Source: Lutjanus erythropterus (Eukaryota; Chordata; Actinopteri; Lutjaniformes; Lutjanidae). From it: 64,000 nucleotides of DNA. The notes beneath the pieces were generated by a model, which saw only the letters and a program-made list of their open reading frames with translations, ran no database searches and had not been told where the DNA came from. Of this stretch, positions 52,501-59,520 are shown piece by piece (within the stretch, counting starts at the first letter, position 1; every line of letters begins with the position of its first letter). The DNA is taken from the NCBI GenBank assembly GCA_020091685.1, contig CM034608.1, forward strand, positions 5,739,751 to 5,803,750. Direction: 5' to 3'. Made by a program: the position numbers and the translations under genes.

Positions 52501-53335
52501 CCTCTCCGTCCATGCCCACAGCTGCTGCTACCCTCCCGGGACTGCGGTGCTGCTTGCCAATGTTACCGCTCTATATCAAATCCACTGTAACCCCTTTTCT
52601 TCTCCCTGCCGTCCCTCTCCCTCTGTCGGCTTCCACTTCAGGAATAAATAAATAAATTACCAACCTCGCTGGGGGTGGTGATAGCAGAGGAGAATCCCAC
52701 AGTGGAAGTGAATGAGAAATCAGGACATGAATAGACGCCAACATAGCACAAGAAGCAGGGGTTTATTCCTGTTTTCAGGGTGAAATTAATTGACCGCAGG
52801 GCTAATTGGCCATGAATGAGCAGCGACAAGCAGTTGCTGTACAGCACGCGGCAAGACAAACTAACAACGGGCCTCTCCATCCCCCCTATTTTCCCCTCTT
52901 TCATTTCGAGATATTGAGCTAAAACACCCAAGCTACAATCAATGACCAATTTAAAAAGACGAACACGCTCCTCAAATACATTTAAAGCTCACACAAAGCA
53001 CCAAATGTCTCGTTTTAACTCCCAAGAGACGTTATATAGTAATATTTTATTTTAGAAAACGATTTATTTTATAAGAAGCAGTGAAAGGTTGACTAGCCCA
53101 AGGTGGAGCCAAGCACGGTAATTCCTTCAAGGAGCAGCCGAGACAGGTGTACAGCAGCTCGGTTATGTTAGCTAACCTCAGCGTGTTTCCCAACACACAC
53201 ACGCGCGCGCGAACAAATACACATACTCACACATACACACATACGGAGGAGTCGAGACTTACCGTGGACGTTAACGCAGAGCTGGAGACATATTAACATC
53301 GGCAGCAGAAGGAGCTCCGGTGTGGACGTGACCAT
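3195..53335 (-). CDS. vldlr: Very-low-density-lipoprotein receptor (5' half; exons 1-8 of a split gene)
   Basis: Join of eight exons on the minus strand: 53335-53263, 35189-35070, 25117-24995, 15399-15277, 11945-11737, 6606-6444, 4901-4779 and 3317-3195. The frame stays open across every junction. The product is a type I membrane receptor that binds apoE-lipoproteins and reelin. Visible here are a signal peptide (about residues 1-24) and eight LDL-A repeats, each with six cysteines and a C-terminal acidic Ca-binding motif: LA1 30-64, LA2 69-105, LA3 110-146, LA4 151-185, LA5 190-226, LA6 236-270, LA7 275-309, LA8 315-352. Eight repeats, the linkers HMRTC and GNITC, and [18 protein letters not shown] in LA6 match VLDLR and not LDLR (seven repeats) or LRP8. 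Possible N-glycosylation sites are N148 (N-I-T) and N199 (N-S-S). The downstream EGF, YWTD, transmembrane and NPxY-tail exons are outside the window, so the gene is truncated by the edge, not broken. Confidence 0.95.
3318..4778 (-). other. vldlr intron 7
   Basis: 1,461 bp of AT-rich intron. I recognise no gene or well-defined repeat, only CA-rich sequence near the exon 7 donor. Confidence 0.9.
4779..4901 (-). CDS. vldlr: vldlr exon 7: LDL-A repeat 7
   Basis: 123 bp, phase 1 to phase 1, acceptor TCTTGGCAG and donor A|GTATGT. Encodes residues 271-311, opening [10 protein letters not shown], then [11 protein letters not shown] and the calcium motif DGSDE ending VNCKN. The GSRQCNG(I/L)RDC string is a VLDLR repeat-7 signature. 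CA-rich low-complexity DNA flanks both sides of the exon within the introns. Confidence 0.95.
4902..6443 (-). other. vldlr intron 6
   Basis: 1,542 bp of AT-rich intron. Apart from a hAT miniature element at 5910-6226 and CA-rich DNA at the exon 7 acceptor, nothing is recognised. Confidence 0.9.
5910..6226. mobile_element. hAT-type miniature element
   Basis: Left end TAGGGCTGCACTGA and right end GTTGCAACTCTA form imperfect inverted termini. Inside are the GATTAATCGA / TAATTGATAA stretches that mark the most common hAT miniature family in this window (compare about 1100, 41030-41290, 42240-42400 and 52140-52404). The flanking 8-mers do not match well, so the target duplication has decayed or the limits are off by a few bases. 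Confidence 0.7.
6444..6606 (-). CDS. vldlr: vldlr exon 6: end of LDL-A repeat 5 and all of repeat 6
   Basis: 163 bp, phase 0 to phase 1, acceptor CCCCTGCAG and donor C|GTATGT. Encodes residues 217-270: DQSDES completes LA5 (last cysteine at 226), a proline-rich linker (GRHPTPPAK), then LA6 (236-270) with [13 protein letters not shown], near-identical to VLDLR. The first codon, GAC, follows exon 5 directly and restores the acidic calcium motif, confirming that exons 5 and 6 are joined. Exons 5 and 6 together total 372 bp (124 codons), the expected size of the single mammalian exon. Confidence 0.94.
7067..8150 (+). mobile_element. TTAA-type miniature element, interrupted by a later insertion
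   Basis: The left part (about 7067-7270) has CAGTGTGTTATAGGATTTAG, GTGAGCTTGCAGATTGCAAA and GTAGAAACATGGTGG, all shared with copies at 57520-57893 and 63031-63240. The family sequence resumes after 8013 with GCAGCCTCCATGGAAGAG and GTAGATATAAAGGCTTCATT. The right end is degraded, so 8150 is approximate. Confidence 0.65.
7271..8013. mobile_element. Transposon inserted into the 7067-8150 element
   Basis: Begins TAGGTCTGGGTACTG and ends CAGTACTCAAGCCTT, inverted termini agreeing at 11 of 15 positions. The flanking 8-mers GCAGCATG (7263-7270) and GCAAAACG (8014-8021) look like a decayed 8-bp target duplication, pointing to hAT. No transposase is visible. Confidence 0.6.
9119..9301. repeat. T26 tract and GT-rich low-complexity DNA
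   Basis: A run of 26 T (9119-9144) is followed by an interrupted (GT)n stretch at about 9264-9301. Short open frames here are translations of the simple repeats. Confidence 0.9.
11737..11945 (-). CDS. vldlr: vldlr exon 5: LDL-A repeat 4 and first part of repeat 5
   Basis: 209 bp, entering in phase 1 and leaving in phase 0, acceptor CTGCCTCCAG and donor CAG|GTAAGA. Encodes residues 147-216: GNITC (glycosylation sequon at N148), complete LA4 (151-185, with [13 protein letters not shown]), linker APSS, then LA5 up to Cys215-Gln216. LA5 carries a second sequon, N199-S-S, where human VLDLR has S-T-S-S. The exon ends in the middle of the LA5 calcium-binding loop; the acidic DQSDE half is in exon 6, 5.1 kb away. 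In mammals repeats 4-6 are one exon, so this split is unusual. Confidence 0.94.
12256..13199 (+). mobile_element. Internally deleted Tc1/mariner transposon relic
   Basis: Ends carry the Tc1-style termini GTGTATCCAAAAGTATACAG (left) and CCACATACTTTTGGCAGTGT (right). About 12930-13075 resembles the N-terminal part of a Tc1 transposase gene (GAAGTGGAAACGTC, GGCAGGCCACACAGAA, GTAGCAACACTAACTCG), but the frame is broken by stops and the catalytic DDE region is missing. An inactive fossil. Confidence 0.7.
13764..14151. mobile_element. hAT miniature element with perfect 8-bp target duplication
   Basis: 388 bp bounded by TAGGGCTGCAC and GTGCAGCTCTA (inverted termini) and flanked on both sides by ATCTGGAC (13756-13763 and 14152-14159). 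The interior has GCGATATATATTGCGATATG and no transposase. The intact 8-bp duplication is the hallmark of hAT insertion and suggests a fairly recent event. Confidence 0.88.
15277..15399 (-). CDS. vldlr: vldlr exon 4: LDL-A repeat 3
   Basis: 123 bp, phase 1 to phase 1, acceptor CCCTGCAG and donor G|GTAGGT. Encodes residues 106-146, opening with HMRTCR as in human VLDLR. The calcium site reads DCDNGEDE where most repeats have DGSDE; human VLDLR repeat 3 has the same GEDE variant, so this is a family trait and not a defect. A rearranged repeat element lies about 130 bp upstream in intron 3. Confidence 0.95.
15525..15950. mobile_element. Rearranged interspersed repeat beside exon 4
   Basis: On the minus strand, from about 15948: AGGGACAGTTCAACCCC, CTGTAGTGCCATTTATC, GTAGAGATGTCTGCCTTCGA and GCAGTTTCATGTAGGAACTG. 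This order matches a widespread teleost repeat as I remember it. The part with ACAGCAATGTCTCTGAAGA and GAAATCATGACCCAGTCACT sits at 15565-15605 on the plus strand, so the element seems to carry an internal inversion. Family name not known to me. Confidence 0.5.
18457..18474. repeat. A18 homopolymer
   Basis: A run of 18 A in intron 3. Length in an assembly is only approximate for such tracts. Confidence 0.95.
18674..18711. repeat. (CA)19 microsatellite
   Basis: An uninterrupted CA dinucleotide run in intron 3, likely polymorphic. Confidence 0.97.
21100..21605. mobile_element. hAT-like element, right end
   Basis: Ends GTCGGGGTGCAGCCCTA at 21605, the complement of a TAGGGCTGCACCCCGAC terminus. 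Upstream TAGTCGACTAATTGACTC (about 21136-21153) looks like family interior sequence. The left end was not located, so the start is a guess. Confidence 0.5.
22759..23877. mobile_element. 1.1-kb non-autonomous DNA transposon
   Basis: Left end CAGTGGTTCCCCTATAC and right end TAAGGGAAACACTG are inverted termini. The similarity extends inward: GTAGCAGTGGTGCACCACTT on the left against GTAGCAGCGGAGGTGAAGCA then CTTCTGGAAA on the complement of the right. Short open frames inside show no transposase motif. Flanking 8-mers do not match, so it is old or slightly mis-bounded. hAT-like by style. Confidence 0.65.
24995..25117 (-). CDS. vldlr: vldlr exon 3: LDL-A repeat 2
   Basis: 123 bp, phase 1 to phase 1, with a pyrimidine-rich acceptor (CTCCCTCTTCAG) and donor C|GTGAGT. 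Encodes residues 65-105: VKKTCAE linker, DFVC, NGQCVP, then [13 protein letters not shown]. The VKKTCAE junction is shared with human VLDLR. Repeat 2 has the one-residue-longer C-terminal loop (SVEIC) typical of this position. Confidence 0.95.
25575..25724 (+). mobile_element. TTAA-type miniature element, right half
   Basis: Contains GTAGAAACATGGCAG, then TATACACTAATGAAAACATA and the terminus CACTGGACCTTTAA ending at the TTAA (25721-25724). Same family as 7067-8150, 57520-57893 and 63031-63240. The left half is degraded. Confidence 0.6.
27194..27206. repeat. C13 homopolymer
   Basis: Thirteen consecutive C in intron 2. Confidence 0.95.
29313..29339. repeat. CA microsatellite with one CG interruption
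   Basis: CA dinucleotides with a single interruption, in intron 2. Confidence 0.93.
32237..32254. repeat. (GT)9 microsatellite
   Basis: Lies 17 bp from the start of duplication copy A; such tracts are common assembly break points. Confidence 0.93.
32271..32810. repeat. Direct duplication, copy A (540 bp)
   Basis: Runs from GTCACCCAGTGCAACAGTG to GTGTGCTGTATG and matches 34490-35043 along its whole length. By eye there are ten 1-5 nt indels and about two substitutions between the copies. Immediately after it comes a hAT-like terminus, TAGGGCTGCAGC at 32811. Confidence 0.93.
32811..34489. mobile_element. Transposon-rich spacer between the duplicated copies
   Basis: Holds three successive hAT-style starts: TAGGGCTGCAGCTATCGAAT at 32811, TAGTGCTGTCAACGATTAAA at about 33562, and TAGGGCTGCAACGATC near 33818. 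None has an obvious matching right end, so the block appears to be truncated or nested elements. No transposase frame survives. Confidence 0.6.
34490..35043. repeat. Direct duplication, copy B (554 bp)
   Basis: Second copy of the 32271-32810 sequence, ending 26 bp from the exon 2 donor. It is 14 bp longer; the indels I count (+2, +2, +1, +2, +2, +1, +1, +5, -1, -1) account for exactly that difference. Confidence 0.93.
35070..35189 (-). CDS. vldlr: vldlr exon 2: LDL-A repeat 1
   Basis: 120 bp, phase 1 to phase 1, acceptor TTCTGCAG and donor G|GTGAGA. Encodes residues 25-64: a short linker (GTKTE), then LA1 with six cysteines, the QFQC...GRCI core and the calcium motif [13 protein letters not shown]. 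It lines up without gaps with VLDLR repeat 1. In intron 2, just 26 bp from the donor, lies the second copy of a direct duplication (34490-35043). Confidence 0.95.
36340..36560 (-). mobile_element. Interspersed repeat of a common teleost type
   Basis: On the minus strand: CTCCTGAGGTTTCTTCCAAT, CCCCTTATCCGAATCAG and GGGGTCTAATGATATG. This order resembles a repeat frequent in percomorph genomes that I recognise but cannot classify with confidence. No coding content. Confidence 0.5.
36902..37117. mobile_element. Foldback (palindromic) miniature element
   Basis: 216 bp made of two long arms in inverted orientation, beginning CCAGTGTTGCCCAACCCTGG and ending with its near-exact complement. The arms include CAGGGACCCCTGTCCTGCAT and TTTAGATGTTTCCCTGCTCC; only a short loop separates them. 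It is flanked by TGTAAA on both sides (36896-36901 and 37118-37123). The transcript would fold into one long hairpin. The family resembles palindromic fish elements such as Angel, but that name is tentative. Confidence 0.88.
37274..38241. mobile_element. 968-bp non-autonomous hAT-like element
   Basis: Left end TAGGGGTGGGAAT and right end ATTCCCACCCCTG are inverted termini. Flanks AATATATG (37266-37273) and AATAAATA (38242-38249) agree at six of eight positions, consistent with an aged 8-bp target duplication. No transposase frame. Confidence 0.72.
41030..41290. mobile_element. hAT miniature family fragment
   Basis: Contains GATTAATCAGTCAGTTATCA, GTTTTCAGCCTCTTAAATGT, GGGTTTTAGACTGTTGG and a run matching the interior of the 5910-6226 family. 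Termini not preserved. Confidence 0.5.
42240..42400. mobile_element. hAT miniature family fragment, opposite orientation
   Basis: Contains AAGTTGAAAATAATATTTTC, CTGGCATTTTGCATGA and TTAATCGATTATTAAAATAG, interior sequence like the family at 41030-41290. No clear termini. Confidence 0.45.
42830..43035. repeat. Pyrimidine-rich tract with repeated TTTCAG units
   Basis: Imperfect repetition of TTCAGTTTCAGAT-like units with T runs (18 T at about 42985-43002), followed by TTTTGGCCCGGATTTCACG. Read on the plus strand it looks like a string of splice-acceptor-like sequences, but the gene is on the other strand. Confidence 0.7.
43200..43685. mobile_element. hAT-like element, right terminus
   Basis: Ends GGTATCGTGGCATCCCTA at 43685, complement of a TAGGGATGCCACGATACC terminus with ATACTAATAC sequence inside it. 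Left end not found; the start is a guess. Confidence 0.45.
46915..47782. mobile_element. Transposon-like block with a CpG-rich core
   Basis: The right end GATCGGTGTATCTCTA is the complement of a TAGAGATACACCGATC-type terminus, and the left part has CTGCCGATTCCGATTTTGAC. Between them lies CpG-rich DNA with TCTCGCGAGA (47167-47176), a CACGTG E-box (about 47214), TGACGTCA (about 47604) and CCGGTC-rich sequence (47700-47770). A short frame starting [16 protein letters not shown] near 47254 may be the remnant of a first transposase exon. Left limit uncertain. Confidence 0.5.
49484..49545. repeat. Compound TA / CA microsatellite
   Basis: A TA run followed by TACA and CA dinucleotides in intron 1. 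Confidence 0.95.
52140..52404. mobile_element. hAT miniature family copy, right end
   Basis: Ends GATGGTTGCAGCACTA at 52404 and contains TTACTTTCTGGCATTTTATA, as in the 5910-6226 family. Start approximate. Confidence 0.5.
53192..53245. repeat. CA/CG-rich simple repeat beside exon 1 donor
   Basis: CA run, then CGCGCGCG, then further CA-rich sequence, in the first bases of intron 1. Confidence 0.9.
53263..53335 (-). CDS. vldlr: vldlr exon 1: start codon and signal peptide
   Basis: Encodes residues 1-24 plus the first base of codon 25, ending in phase 1 before a strong donor (G|GTAAGT, intron starts at 53262). After MVTSTPE comes a leucine-rich hydrophobic core ([12 protein letters not shown]), as expected of a secretory signal peptide; cleavage is probably near VHG. 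The start was chosen because the ATG has G at -3 and G at +4, an in-frame TAG lies 27 nt upstream (53362-53360), and the frame joins exon 2 as Gly25. Signal peptides are poorly conserved, so the assignment rests on position, phase and hydrophobicity and not on sequence identity. Confidence 0.88.
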
Positions 53336-53800
53336 CTCTCGCGGTGTACCGTGCGGTTGCTAGCTGAGCGCTCGCGGGCTGCCTGCGTTTCCTGCTGGCT
53401 CGCGCTGGCCTGCTTGCTCTTTGATTTTGCCGGTTCACGCGCAAGCCACACATACAAACACGACAAACACGCGCTCACACATACACACACACACACAGAC
53501 ACACACACACGAAGAGAAGAGGAGAGAACTGCTCCTCCTGCTGAAGCCACCGACCGACCGAGCAGCTGCAGAGGACTGTGCCCAGTGAAGGAGCAGTGTC
53601 AGTGTGTGAGAACAAACCGAGGTGACCGACGCGCACAACACGCGCCTTTTGAGCTCGTTTCTACTACCACGCGCCGCGGGGGCCGTTCGGGCTCCCGTGC
53701 TCTCCTCTCGAGCTGAAATCCATTTCCGAAAATTGACGGTAACGAGCGGCCCCGGTGACCGGTTTGTCAGTGGTGCTACACAGAGCCCGTCACAGCTGAG
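53336..53800 (-). promoter_or_regulatory. Probable vldlr promoter and 5'UTR (CpG-rich)
   Basis: The block upstream of the start codon is visibly richer in CpG than the AT-rich surroundings (runs such as CGCGCCGCGGGGGCCG near 53670-53685), as expected of a CpG-island promoter. It includes a CA/GT microsatellite at about 53476-53510, which would fall in the 5'UTR or core promoter. I see no convincing TATA box, and the transcription start cannot be placed from sequence alone. Limits are approximate. Confidence 0.6.
53476..53510. repeat. CA/GT microsatellite in the promoter / 5'UTR
   Basis: CA dinucleotides with GA and TA interruptions, 140-175 bp upstream of the start codon. On the gene strand this is a GT repeat. 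Confidence 0.93.
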
Positions 53801-55806
53801 GAGGATTTTTTTCCTCCTTCAGTACGTCTTTGGCACACTGTTAACCCTTTACAATCCGCAGGAAATAATAAATAATAAAGGAGACTTTACATGCAGATAG
53901 GAACAATATCGAAGATGGATAAATAGATAGATCAGTAACTATAGTTTTGCTGGATTGGAAAACAAGTTATCTGATTAACACTGATCAATTTTCTGTTTAT
54001 TTATTGCTTATGTTGACAGGGGAAAAGTTAGCCCTTATAGCATTCTGACAGAAAGCCATTTCTGGAAGTAATCAACCCATACCATACCCCCTAACCCTAA
54101 TCAAGAAGGGTTCTCTGGCAGACAGCCACAACAGTTTTCAATGTCCACTGAAAAACATACAGGGTACAATTAACCTGTGTTGACTCATTTTTATTCTGGA
54201 CAATCACCACAGTCCTTCAACTTCAGCCACAATGGGAGAATTAATCAGCACAGCCTGGTTTGTGGTGATTTGTTCAAATGAAAATTTGCGAAACTTTCAC
54301 TTAGAACCAAGAACTAGCTAACCATAACCTGCACATTGTTTGTACTGACATACTTTTCTGATAGCAAATGAACATATTTCCACAAAATTTAAATCTAAAA
54401 TTATTCTATTGAAATAATTAAAATCTCGTTAACACTTAAGTGTCCTAGTGTTCGGCAAAAAAGATTTTTGCTTTGAATGCACACGATGCCTGAATTCTAA
54501 ATGAATTCAAACCATATACAAAAATAAATCTTAAAGCTACAACAATTGCGTTTTTAAGTCTTTAAGAAATAGTCTCAATTTATTAGTTACTTCTTCATGA
54601 CCTGCATCAGTTAACAAGACCTTCCATAAGAAAATTAGTTATTTCTATATATTTATTCTTAATGTCTGCCACAGGGTCAGATTCTCTATGAAATCAAACA
54701 AAGCAAGCCTGTTTACATTTTCCAAACCAAAGGTATAGTGAGTAGCATGTTAGCCAATCAACAAGAAGCAGGAAGAGATTTTTATATAGATAATTTTATT
54801 TCTGGCATTATATTTTGAGTTTATTGTGGTGGAAACACTAAATCTTTTGTCAACAGAGGCTCCTAAAATCAACAAAATCTGAAAGTTCCTTGGAGTAGCT
54901 TTAAATAACTGTATTAGATACTACAGCAGTAATGCGTCTATTTTGAGGTGTGCTTTTATTTGAGATACAGTAGGTTAATATGATAAAAAAAAATATTCAG
55001 TGTCCACTGCTACAGTTAGCCCCTCCAAGGGGGCAATTGTTACCTCTTGCATTAAATTTAATTTTAGTCTGTCCTTATGTGCAAAATTATATCTATTGTG
55101 TCATTAATTGGTGCACATTTATGTTTCTTATATCAAAAGATGACTAGTGTATTTTAAATAGTCTGTGAATTATGAAGGAAAATGTTACAAATGCCCCGGG
55201 TCTCCCCCAACACTTGAAAGTTATGCTATGTTAATGCTCAACAGTGGCCACTGTGACCCCAAGTGGTAATTACAGCATAGTGAAATATGCTGTAATTATA
55301 GTCTCTGAGGAGCTCTGGACACATCCTTGACTGTTTGCAAAGGGGAATCGGTCTTTATCTATTTTAAGGTATTATGTACTTTAACCAAATAGGAGAAGTC
55401 ACAATTACCTGAAGCCCACTACTCAGTATGTCAGAATGATAAAGGATCAAATGTGTTACCATTCTGGCAGCTGAGGACTTACAGTATACCTACCACTTGT
55501 GAGGCACCATATGTTTAGTTTTGGTTTTATTTCCAATCATTTTGTAAGAGCAGATGTCCCATGTTTCAAAGAGTGAATACCACTTGGAACTAAATTCATC
55601 TCTTACATTTTCTTCCCTGTGTCTGTCTGATGTTATTTCTCCCCATTTTGATCACCGGGCCTTTGGATTTTCCAGGGGGCTGCGTGCTGCCAGGTTTCAT
55701 AGGCTCTCTGAGTTCTTATCAGAGGATTGAACCTCATCTTCAGTGATGGCTGATGGCTGCTGATACACCCCAAGGCTCATTCTGTCCCAGATTTTTACAT
55801 TTCCTG

Positions 55807-55835
55807 AAAAAAAAAAAAAAAAACACACACACACA
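55807..55835. repeat. A17 followed by CA repeat
   Basis: Seventeen A then CA dinucleotides. Confidence 0.95.
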
Positions 55836-56186
55836 AACCACTGTACGATTCTGTATGAGGAAGTGTATCTGTCTCTCTCTGACTGTCAGTATCTCTTTCT
55901 TGCAGTCACCTCCGAGCGTTCACTAACACACACACACCGATTACAGATCTGATGGATGGAAAATCATTATTTGCAGGCTCACCAGCTGCTATAATCAGCT
56001 CTACAACTGACTGAAAGAATTAGACCTTTGAAGAAACAATAAATAGAGTATTTATTCACGCACGGCAGAAAATGGTAACAATTAATTTGCGGAGGTGTTG
56101 TGGTTGTTGATCAGTGCCATGCGGTAACACATATTTACATTATAGACTATATACAGAATGGAGTGAAATCAGTATTTTAACATTAA

Positions 56187-56470
56187 TTGGGTGTTCAGAA
56201 CAAAGCACTGCTTTGGTGTGTGTATGTTGCTCCAGGTAACCATGAAACAATGAAATCCAGTTTGAGTAAATTGCTGCCATCAGGCAAAAGATACAGAAGT
56301 ATCTGCTGTGGTTCCACCAGACTACATCGCAGCTTCTTCCCTCTGGCCGTGAGACTTCTTAATTCAGCCTTGCACCCCTCAATGAAAAACTGCCTTTTAT
56401 AGTTTATCTCTTAAACCAATCTACTGTATATCATTTAAAATGTTATAATTTTATGAATAAATAAATCTAT
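56187..56470 (+). pseudogene. LINE (L2/Rex-type) 3' end: reverse transcriptase C-terminus
   Basis: An open frame from 56187 to 56402 contains LSKLLPSGKRYRSI followed by RSFFPLAVRLLNS, the conserved C-terminal end of ORF2 in fish L2/Rex-like non-LTR retrotransposons. An A/T-rich 3'UTR follows. The polymerase palm with its catalytic aspartates is absent, so this is a 5'-truncated dead copy. Confidence 0.75.
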
Positions 56471-57519
56471 TTTGTATCTAGATCTGTGAGTTTACAGCCT
56501 TATCAGGCACCAAATCACTGTAAAGTGGTTTAACTCTAGAACCTCACACCAAAATCTCAGCAGCAGATCCTTTCAGAGAGAAATCTTTTCCTGTTAATTA
56601 GAGTTTAAATCAATGCCAAATGTTCATAGAAGGAGTAAGTGTCTGTTTATGAGTCATAAGAAATCATTAATAATCTTGTAGATTAAGTAGATGTTTATAA
56701 ACTGTTAAACTGAGCAAAATATTAATGGAGTCTAGTCACATAATTTGAAGGGTGTGTTATTTCAGAGCAGTTGGCTTTTATTTTCAGGATAATGGGTTTA
56801 ACTTTACATTAACAGACAATTAACACGTATAAACAGCTGATCACCTTACAGTGGAGGACTTGTCCTCACTTGCTGTTGTCAATTTATAATGTTGCATGCG
56901 TCTTGTGCTCCTGCAGTGTTCCTGCAGCCTGCCAAAGCTTCCCCAAGTCTGGGGAGGAGGAGGAAACAACTTGCTTCAACCACAGATTGTCTATTAAATA
57001 GGATTTCAACCAATTTAAAATGTTGCTCCAATGCACTGTTTGGGCTGCATACTCATTTTCAGTTGCTACATATTGCTCCTTAAGTTGCAGGGCCTCCAGA
57101 GAACAGACTCATTGTTCCAGCACATCCCACGGAAACTTGACAAGACTTATGTGGAGAATTTGGAGACCAACTTAACAACTTTCACATGAACTTGAAGATC
57201 TGACTATTCACCTGCTGCCTAATACACCCCTCCCCTTGATAGGTGCCATTTTAATGAGATGCTTATTATGAATTTGAATAACATGTTTCAAACAACAATG
57301 CATTACCGGGTGACGTTGCAGCAAAGGCAAGGTTTGAGCTGCACCAACATAGTGCACTCAGTCAAACAAGTGATAGTGAGTTTATATGCATGTTAATGTA
57401 AATATGAACACATCCTGGTGGTGTTTAAAAAGCTGGACATGGCCGGGCTAGCTGTTTCTCAGTCTTTATAATGAGAGGCCTGGTGGCTCTAGCTTCATAT
57501 TTAACAAACTCAGTTTTTA

Positions 57520-57893
57520 AAAAGAAACATTTATGGGATGCGTGGCTTGAGAATCAATGAAATGTATAATCTATAATATTCACAAATATATTTTTATTTG
57601 TGTATAATCAGATGACAATAAGAATTCTTCTGTTTTTGTCATAGAATGAGCCCTAGGGCACTGGTCCTCTTCCATAGAGGCTGCCATTTTAAACTGCCAT
57701 GCTTCGACAGTTGCCCTGGGAGAACAAACAAAACTCTGGCTCTAGATATGGGCTGATGCATTTTTTGCAGGTTTCGCGACCATCATAGGTTCTTATACAT
57801 GCATGGAAGGGGAGGGTGAGAGGGAGCTTTTGCAATCTGCAAGCTCACCACTGGATGCCACTAAATCCTACACACTGGTCATTTAAAGCAACT
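57520..57893 (-). mobile_element. TTAA-type miniature element
   Basis: On the minus strand it starts near 57893 with TTTAAATGACCAGTGTGTAG, then GATTTAGTGGCATCCAGTGG, GAGCTTGCAGATTGCA and CCTCTATGGAAGAGGACC. It has the same order of landmarks as the 63031 copy and is the most complete of the four in the window. The right limit is approximate. Confidence 0.7.
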
Positions 57894-58780
57894 TTCCAGA
57901 GATGCATGGTTTCAGACTGTCCAGAGACGTGTCTTTCTTATAGATGAAGGAATCTTATATAATCAAAGAATCTTATATAATCATAATAAGTCATAAAACT
58001 ATATATTTGTAATGTTTTTTTATTCTTATAGGGACAATATAGAAACAACAGTTAAAGATTTGCTAGTTTGCAAGTTTACTAAACTTGAACTTTTACAGTA
58101 TAAGAACTCAAAAGCCCACTTTGAGCAACACTCAACTCACATTTTGAAGTCAGTGAGAAGATGTTTTTAAGAAGAACTAGCTCACAATGTTTTGTTTACA
58201 GGTGCTGAGAGTCTAAGCTTCTAAACTCCTCTGTTCCCACGTAAGTAAGATTTGAAGGGACACCTGTGTTACCCACAGGTTTAGGATTTATTTTGTACCA
58301 AGATCAGCAAAAGAGTGGCTTTAGCTAATCAAGTGACACTGGGCTGAAAAGAGGCCTCTGGGCTGTGACTCTAGGGCTGCGTAAATGTCTTGTTAGACCA
58401 CAGAGATGCCATGATTAAAGAAATGCTTTCAAACACAAAACCCAGTACACACCACCATCACTGTGTGACCAACTTGTCCACTGTGTACTGTCAGAAATCT
58501 CTAATCAAACATGGCAGGTAGATGTCACTGCGTAGTGTCAACCAGCACAAAACCCAAGGTGAACATTTACAGCACCAGATGGCTCCATTTAAGCCGCTTC
58601 AACCCACATTCATGTTAATCTGTAAATGATGAGGCAGTTTTCCAGTCAGTGTCATGGGAACAACAGAAGAAGAAGTTGGATTTCTGTATCACTTGGCAGC
58701 AGTTTATATATTTTTGTTTCCAGAAATCTACCACTATGAAAGTCTTTCCAGGTAAAAAAAAATAGATAAAACAGATGGAA

Positions 58781-59520
58781 ATCACCAGATAGGATGTGGT
58801 GTATCTTACTTAAGTCATGACATGATAATATTTTGATTCTAAATGTTTTGCAGAAGAGAAGAACTGTGATAACAAAAATTGTGATATATTGCCATTTATT
58901 ACGTTTTTCAACTAAAAAGTATCAGATTAGGATCACCAGAGGCCCCAAGATATGATACTATCACAATACTTCTGTCACGATACAATATTATTGTGATTTT
59001 AAACATTTTGCGTGAGTACTGTGATAACAAAAATTGTGATAAATTGAGATTTATTATCTCAGAGGCACCACCACATGATATTATCATAATACTTGTCATG
59101 ATACAATACATTTGCGGTTTTAAATGTTTTACTAAAAAATTGCGATATATTGTGATTTATTTCCTTTATCAAATGAAAGTTATGATTGGTGGGAATCACC
59201 AGAGCCACCACGATTTGGTATTATCACAGTTCTTACAGTATGATATCATTGTGATTTTTTAAAAACGTCTTGCGATGAGTATTGTGATAACAAAAATTGT
59301 GATAGCATTGTGATTTATTACCTTTTATCAACTGAAAAATGTCCAGAGTAACAATTACCAGAGGTTCCATGATACAATATTACCACAATACTTAAGTCAC
59401 GCTACAATATTATTTCAATTTAAAATGTTTTGTTATAAGATAGTACTGCACTAAAAAAAATTAACTGAAAAATGAAAAGAAAAAAAAAAAGAAAAATGTC
59501 CAGAGTGGGAATAACCAGAG
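58781..59520. repeat. Diverged tandem repeat, ~130-160 bp unit, about five to six copies
   Basis: The anchor ATCACCAGAG-like motif recurs at about 58781, 58932, 59060, 59195, 59352 and 59511, with spacings of 151, 128, 135, 157 and 159 bp. Each unit has in the same order a GATAC/TATCACAATACT-type stretch, GTGATTTTAAA and AACAAAAATTGTGATA. The last unit ends in an A-rich tract. Units are too diverged and too long for a CRISPR-like array; this is a decayed satellite or amplified transposon piece. Confidence 0.8.

Larger units (their letters stand above)
35190..53262 (-). other. vldlr intron 1
   Basis: 18,073 bp, donor GTAAGT and acceptor TTCTGCAG, phase 1. It carries an interspersed repeat (36340-36560), a 216-bp foldback element (36902-37117), a 968-bp inverted-repeat element (37274-38241), hAT miniature fragments (41030-41290, 42240-42400, 52140-52404), a pyrimidine-rich tract (42830-43035), a hAT terminus at 43685, a transposon with a CpG-rich core (46915-47782) and microsatellites. 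I see nothing recognisable in most of 38250-41000, 43700-46900, 48220-49480 and 49550-52100. First introns often hold enhancers, but none can be identified from sequence alone. Confidence 0.88.

Noticed and set aside
3195..53335. Assignment of the gene to LDLR or LRP8 instead of VLDLR
   Set aside because: LDLR has seven LDL-A repeats and LRP8 repeats differ at diagnostic strings. Eight repeats and the linkers HMRTC, GNITC, GSRQCNG and DWSDEP fit VLDLR throughout.
53351..53716. 121-codon plus-strand frame at the promoter
   Set aside because: It is antisense to the vldlr leader, contains a HTHTHT run from the CA repeat, and is open mainly because of the high GC content. A divergent non-coding transcript here is possible but not supported by sequence.
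56889..57083. 64-codon plus-strand frame as an upstream gene exon
   Set aside because: No domain, no splice sites that extend it, and surrounded by non-coding AT-rich DNA.
58781..59520. CRISPR-like array
   Set aside because: A vertebrate genome, units of ~130-160 bp that are wholly diverged, and no short identical repeats with unique spacers.
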